From contig NZ_CALIJA010000179.1 of NCBI RefSeq assembly GCF_938017615.1, positions 1 through 26,228 of the forward strand: DNA of 26,228 nt, in the 5' to 3' direction. The position numbers and the translations under genes were made by a program. The stretch comes from an uncultured Campylobacter sp. (lineage in GTDB: Bacteria > Campylobacterota > Campylobacteria > Campylobacterales > Campylobacteraceae). Each line of letters opens with the position of its first letter. Within the stretch, counting starts at the first letter, position 1. A model generated the notes under the pieces. That model was given only the letters and a program-made list of their open reading frames with translations, did not search any database and was not told the DNA's origin. Below, in pieces: positions 22,843 to 26,228 of this stretch.

Positions 22843-23295
22843 ATGACGAATGCGGAGCAAAGCAAAAAAGCGGCGCAAGACGGGGAGCGGGAATGCCGCC
22901 AAAGGGCAGACGATAGAGCCTTGGCGCTGGTTACAGCTAGGTTTTTGGCGACGCATAGGCTGTTTTTCTTGTTAAATTTACTCCAGCTAGCCGTCTGTCT
23001 TACGATTTTTACGAATTTTGCCGTGATTGCGAGCTTTTTGACGGCTTTTGCGGGGTTATTTTATCTGCACGTTAGGCTGCATTTTGATACGCTGATTTTT
23101 AGAGATTTTGCGGAGTGGAGGCTTGATTGCGGCAAATTTGACGCGGCGCTTGCAGAGCTAAATTTAGCTAGCAAGCCGCCCAAAATCCGCGATATGAAAA
23201 GTCGCTGCGCGGGAGCTTTGCGGCTATATAAATTAACGGTCGCGCTTACTTTTATCGTCGCCGTTGTGGCTTTTGCGTGTTACTATCTGAGCTAA
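22843..23295 (+). CDS. Small three-helix membrane protein, function unknown
   Basis: A 150-residue protein with a charged, Gln/Glu/Arg-rich N-terminus (1-35), two adjacent hydrophobic helices near 41-62 and 63-80, a cytoplasmic-type loop containing FRDFAEWRLDCGKFDAALAE, and a final helix near 128-150. There is a good ribosome site (GAGGAG) before the ATG. No family is recognised. It follows ynbD in the same direction and ends the cluster, so it may be an accessory subunit of the lipid enzymes, but this is inference from position. E. coli ynbABCD has no counterpart I know of. Confidence 0.7.
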   Translation: MTNAEQSKKAAQDGERECRQRADDRALALVTARFLATHRLFFLLNLLQLAVCLTIFTNFAVIASFLTAFAGLFYLHVRLHFDTLIFRDFAEWRLDCGKFDAALAELNLASKPPKIRDMKSRCAGALRLYKLTVALTFIVAVVAFACYYLS

Positions 23296-23607
23296 ATTTG
23301 CTTGCCCGCTTAGACGGTTACGGAATGCCGATTTAGACGGCCTCATCGGTTTGGTGCGCAAAATTCAACAACTGTTTTTCATGGCGAGATAAACGAGATA
23401 AAATTGATTGCTTTTGCGGACCATTTTTGTAGCGACTATTTTAAGCGATGAAACAGCGGTTAGTATCGCCGGCGCACCGTATCGAGCGCTTTTAAATTTG
23501 ACGATTTCGTCGGTATTTTAAAATTTCAAAGCATAAAAAATCCAGTGCAAAAAGACGGAATGGACAACCGAGTAAGTTTAGTCGGGGCAAAATATACGAA
23601 TTTCCTT
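23296..23607. other. Convergent spacer between the lipid cluster and murB
   Basis: 312 bases between genes ending from both sides. I see no open frame with a ribosome site, no RNA gene and no clear terminator hairpin. It marks the right boundary of the lipid cluster. Confidence 0.55.
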
Positions 23608-24399
23608 TTATAGCACCACGACCTCGGTTTCCAGTTCGATACCGAATTCCTCAAAAACGCGGCTTTGCGCTAAATTTATGAGCGCAATCACATCCTCAAA
23701 GCTCGCGCCGCTGAAATTTATGATGAAATTCGCGTGCTGCTCGCTAAATTTCGCTCCGCCGATCGCGTGGCCTTTTAATCCTGCCGCTTCGATCAGCCTG
23801 CCCGCGGCGTCATTCGGCGGATTTTTGAAGCAGCTTCCAAAGCTTGCGCCGCGCGGTTGGTTGGCGCGCTTAGCAGCGAAATCCGCGGCGAGTTCGGCAT
23901 CAAAGCTGCGTGAAATTTTAAACTTGGCGCCCAAAATCGGCTCCTCGATCCCGCTTCTTCGGTAGCCGAAGCTTATCCGCTCGCGCTCCACCCAGCCGCG
24001 AGCCAGGCGCACGGCAAGCAGGCTATCGCTGATGCTAGCGCCGGCGAGCCCTGCGTTCATTTTGATTAGCCCGCCGAGCGTGCCCGGGATGTTTCGCAAA
24101 AACTCAAAACCGCCGAGGCTCTGCTTTTTGGCGAAGTTGTAAATTTTGCCCGACTTCGTCGCAGCCCCGATGCTAAGGACATCATCGCTTAAGCTTATGC
24201 GGTCGAACTCCTCGCTTAGCATCGCAAGGTGCGGCGGCGCGGGCGAGATGAGCAGATTATTGCCGCCGCCGATGATCGCGCCCCCCGCTATGCTCTCAAA
24301 CTCCGCAAAATCGGCCTCGTCTTTTAAAATTTGCACCGCAAAGCTCCCGCCGATGCGCACGGAGGTGTATTTGCTAAAATCTATCTGCCTTGTTTTCAA
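23608..24399 (-). CDS. murB: UDP-N-acetylenolpyruvoylglucosamine reductase
   Basis: MurB reduces UDP-GlcNAc-enolpyruvate to UDP-MurNAc with NADPH and FAD, the second committed step of peptidoglycan synthesis in the cytoplasm. FAD-binding motifs are TSVRIGG (12-18), IIGGGNNLLI (42-51), and FEFLRNIPGTLGG (98-110) with MNAG. The YRRS motif is at 146-149, and the general-acid serine S189 is in FGSCFKNP, where a cysteine replaces the usual phenylalanine or tyrosine. AGLKGHAIGGAKFSEQHANFI is the late conserved block. At 263 residues it is the short form typical of Campylobacter. The start is a TTG at 24399 after AAGG; no ATG lies before the FAD motif. Confidence 0.95.
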   Translation of the reverse strand: MKTRQIDFSKYTSVRIGGSFAVQILKDEADFAEFESIAGGAIIGGGNNLLISPAPPHLAMLSEEFDRISLSDDVLSIGAATKSGKIYNFAKKQSLGGFEFLRNIPGTLGGLIKMNAGLAGASISDSLLAVRLARGWVERERISFGYRRSGIEEPILGAKFKISRSFDAELAADFAAKRANQPRGASFGSCFKNPPNDAAGRLIEAAGLKGHAIGGAKFSEQHANFIINFSGASFEDVIALINLAQSRVFEEFGIELETEVVVL

Positions 24400-25023
24400 A
24401 ATTTTGCCTTTTAAATTTTATTTTTTGGTTTCGTAAATTTAAAATTTTACCCGCCGCGCCCCGTATCGTTTTAAAATTTAGCGATACCGCCGCACCGCAC
24501 GGTGCAAAACGCGAACGCTATTTCAAAATTTGACGTTGCTGCTGCGATTAAATTTAGCTCGCTTTCGATACGTTTTCAGTGGCGTGCTACGTCACACGCG
24601 CAGCTCGCACCCTGCGGTACAAAATACAGCCGCGCAATGTAGCGCCGCGCTGCAAAATTTTATCGCTGCGTAGCCGTAAATTTAAGGCGTACAGATTGCA
24701 CCGCGACAAATGGCGCCACAGCGCGGTCGATTGACGAACTTGGCGGCGATCCGCGGAAGGCTCGGCGTTAAATTTGCGCGCAAATTTTAAATCCACATTG
24801 CACTCCGCGGCTAAATCCAAAAGCGGCGAAGGGGCTGCACCGCCAAGGCAAGAACGCGGGGTAAAATTCTACCTCGCGTCTACCCTTACGCCAAAGTAAA
24901 ATTTTCGCCGAGGCACAAACCCCTTAACGCCTAGAAATTTAGCCGAAACGAAGGGGCAGTGTTCCAAGCAAATTCAGCCGAGACAAGCGCTAAATTCCAG
25001 CTAAATTTTAACCTCGCCCGCCT
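24400..25023. other. 624-base GC-rich geneless stretch between mqnD and murB
   Basis: No convincing gene. A 77-codon open frame on the minus strand (24587-24820) is Arg/Ala/Leu-rich, lacks a ribosome site and looks accidental. The stretch has many short GC-rich near-repeats (GCACCGC, GCGCCGCG, GGCGCC), a GCACCG/CGGTGC hairpin at 24491-24504 and the 18-base palindrome at 24770-24787. It may be decayed coding DNA; nothing identifiable remains. Transcription of murB would have to cross it or start near 24420-24440, where AT-rich DNA lies just upstream of the gene. Confidence 0.5.
24770..24787. repeat. 18-base perfect palindrome with GCGCGC core
   Basis: AAATTTGCGCGCAAATTT equals its own reverse complement, made of two AAATTT units around GCGCGC. 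It has the same architecture as the elements at 109-126, 4289-4310 and 12898-12913. Confidence 0.6.
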
Positions 25024-25920
25024 TTACATCGGGTTTTGCCCGCCGCAGTCCGCGAAACGAATCTCGTTATATTCGCGCGGGATAAAATTCTCCTGCGCGC
25101 TAAGCGGCGCAGGGTAAAATCCGCGCTCATAGCCAAGCTCAAACAGCCTATCCACCGCCCTTATCTGTGCCCCCGAAAGCTCGATCGAGGTCTCGTTGGC
25201 ATAAAGGCTCAGATATTTTTCGAGCTTTGCGTCGTCCACGCGGATGAGATTTCGCTCCATCAGCATGTGCGACAAAAAAGGCTTATGCGCGGTGGCGATG
25301 CGTACGCCTTCGGTTAGCACACGCTCGCACTCGATGGCGTCGGTTATCGGCAGGCTGCGGCGAACCGCCATACCGCCTAGCGGCAGCGGCAGATTTTCGC
25401 CCGATAGCTCGCTCCAGATATCCCAGATCTCGCGCTCCACGCAAAGCTCGTCCGAAAAGTCCAAAATGCTCTCGTGTATCAGCACGCCCGCGTCCACCTC
25501 GCCGCTTAAGACCGCGCTCTCGATTTCTAGGAAATTTTTATAAACTATGCGCGCCTGCGGATACGCCATGCGAAAAAGCAGGGCATTGGTAGTGTGTTTG
25601 CCGCTTAGTGCGACTTTGAAATTTCGCTTTAAAACCGCGCCCTTTTTCTTAACGAGCTTTGGGCCGTAGCCCTCGCCGAAGCTCACCGCCGTGCGCAAAA
25701 GCGCGTATTCGTCGCAGATAAGAGGATATAGCGCGAAGCTAATCGCCGTGGCCTCGTAAGTGCCCTTTAGCGCTTCGTCGTTTAGGCTCTGGATATCAAG
25801 CGCGGCGGCGCTAAGCTTTAGATTTTTGGAGCTCACCCAGCCAAAATCAATCGCCTTATACATAAAAATATCGTCCGCATCCGGCGAGTGAGCGACGTTT
25901 ATATGCTTAAAAATCTTCAA
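25024..25920 (-). CDS. mqnD: 1,4-dihydroxy-6-naphthoate synthase (menaquinone, futalosine pathway)
   Basis: MqnD converts cyclic de-hypoxanthinylfutalosine to 1,4-dihydroxy-6-naphthoate in the menaquinone route used by Campylobacter and Helicobacter. The protein (298 residues) has a periplasmic-binding-protein-like fold. The conserved start AHSPDADDIFMY (10-21), the SGKHTTNALL block (106-115), EVDAGVLIHE and LPLPLGGMAVRR mark the family. The related MqnA differs at its N-terminus (I expect a KIxYLN pattern), so MqnD is preferred. Translation starts at a TTG at 25920, six bases after AAGGA. The C-terminus (FADCGGQNPM) extends past the usual end by a few residues. Confidence 0.9.
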   Translation of the reverse strand: MKIFKHINVAHSPDADDIFMYKAIDFGWVSSKNLKLSAAALDIQSLNDEALKGTYEATAISFALYPLICDEYALLRTAVSFGEGYGPKLVKKKGAVLKRNFKVALSGKHTTNALLFRMAYPQARIVYKNFLEIESAVLSGEVDAGVLIHESILDFSDELCVEREIWDIWSELSGENLPLPLGGMAVRRSLPITDAIECERVLTEGVRIATAHKPFLSHMLMERNLIRVDDAKLEKYLSLYANETSIELSGAQIRAVDRLFELGYERGFYPAPLSAQENFIPREYNEIRFADCGGQNPM

Positions 25921-25981
25921 ATTTTATCCTTTTTGTTCCGCTTTAAATTTCGCGCGCAGCGTGATTTTTAAATGTTGCGAA

Positions 25982-25987
25982 ATTATA
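25982..25987 (-). promoter_or_regulatory. Candidate -10 box of mqnD
   Basis: The minus strand reads CACTATAATTTCGC, a clear TATAAT, 62 bases before the TTG start. It implies a leader of about 55 bases. Confidence 0.5.
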
Positions 25988-26178
25988 GTGAAATTTTGCT
26001 ACAGCCCTCATAAAAATGCGGAATTTCTAAAGAAAAACGTGAAAAATCAGGCGTGCTTAGAAATGTAAATTTAATGCTCTCCGCTTGCCCTGCAGAACTT
26101 TTTGCGCTCCTTAAAAATTTCAAATTCCGATGCCGCGCCAAATTTGGGCGAATAATCAAAAATTCATTTCAAATTTGG

Positions 26179-26184
26179 TAAAAT
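26179..26184 (+). promoter_or_regulatory. Candidate -10 box of the gene leaving the window
   Basis: TAAAAT in AAATTTGGTAAAATC, 28 bases before the ATG at 26212. It is divergent from mqnD. The rest of 25921-26211 holds no gene that I can see. Confidence 0.45.
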
Positions 26185-26211
26185 CAGATGAATTTATTTT
26201 TAAGGAAAAAC

Positions 26212-26228
26212 ATGGACGAGGGAAAGAA
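26212..26228 (+). CDS. Start of a gene cut by the window edge (possibly recA)
   Basis: ATG at 26212 follows TAAGGAAAAAC, a good ribosome site. Only MDEGK and part of a sixth codon are visible. Campylobacter RecA proteins begin similarly (MDxNKK...), so recA is a guess, but five residues cannot support a name. Confidence 0.5.

Noticed and set aside
22701..22916. 71-codon frame after ynbD
   Set aside because: Lys/Arg/Gly/Asn-rich, no ribosome site, and it overlaps the better supported 22843 gene in a different frame.
24587..24820. 77-codon minus-strand frame in the murB-mqnD spacer
   Set aside because: Arginine-rich accidental composition, no ribosome site, no domain; probably open by chance in GC-rich DNA.

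Overview
The window reads as chromosomal DNA of an epsilonproteobacterium, most likely a Campylobacter of the relatively GC-rich oral group (gracilis/showae/rectus/curvus type; I cannot choose a species). The reasons are a Nif-type nifS-nifU pair, the tig-clpP-def order, a short MurB, a futalosine-pathway menaquinone enzyme, Campylobacter-style -10 boxes without clear -35 boxes, and an extreme abundance of the hexamer AAATTT (RAATTY).

Layout. 1-4400: an orphan family-3 solute-binding protein, the nifS-nifU iron-sulfur assembly pair and folE, all on the minus strand. 4401-6557: a TonB-dependent siderophore receptor behind a Fur-like operator. 6715-12861: a tightly packed plus-strand run tig, clpP, def, comM-like, nnr, purN with gaps of zero or short overlaps. 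12860-13000: a spacer full of inverted repeats. 13000-14040: a DUF3137 membrane protein. 14041-14558: a spacer with remains of a small membrane-protein gene. 14559-23295: a phospholipid-type gene cluster. 23608-24399 murB and 25024-25920 mqnD lie on the minus strand, separated by a 624-base geneless, GC-rich stretch. A new gene begins at 26212 and leaves the window; recA is possible.

The most interesting region is 14559-23295. It carries counterparts of the E. coli ynbABCD genes in the same order: an atypical CDP-alcohol phosphatidyltransferase, a CdsA-like cytidylyltransferase, a fused alpha/beta-hydrolase and methyltransferase, and a fused PAP2 and dual-specificity phosphatase. To these are added a PlsC-like acyltransferase, a DUF1287 cysteine-hydrolase-like protein broken by a frameshift at an A7 run, and a small three-helix membrane protein. 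Together they could make phosphatidate, activate it to CDP-diacylglycerol, attach an unknown alcohol and then dephosphorylate, methylate or trim the product. No product is known to me.

Inside this cluster, between ynbC and ynbD, lie two adjacent non-coding elements (20385-20831 and 20839-21129). Each is bounded by imperfect terminal inverted repeats of about 34-40 bases and they share internal blocks, including one of 30 identical bases. They look like an undescribed MITE-like element or a large structured RNA. Several cluster proteins contain low-complexity insertions whose DNA is studded with AAATTT every 30-40 bases, and the bases around that hexamer differ between the cluster and the housekeeping half, which hints at transfer from a related Campylobacter. 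All counts were made by eye.
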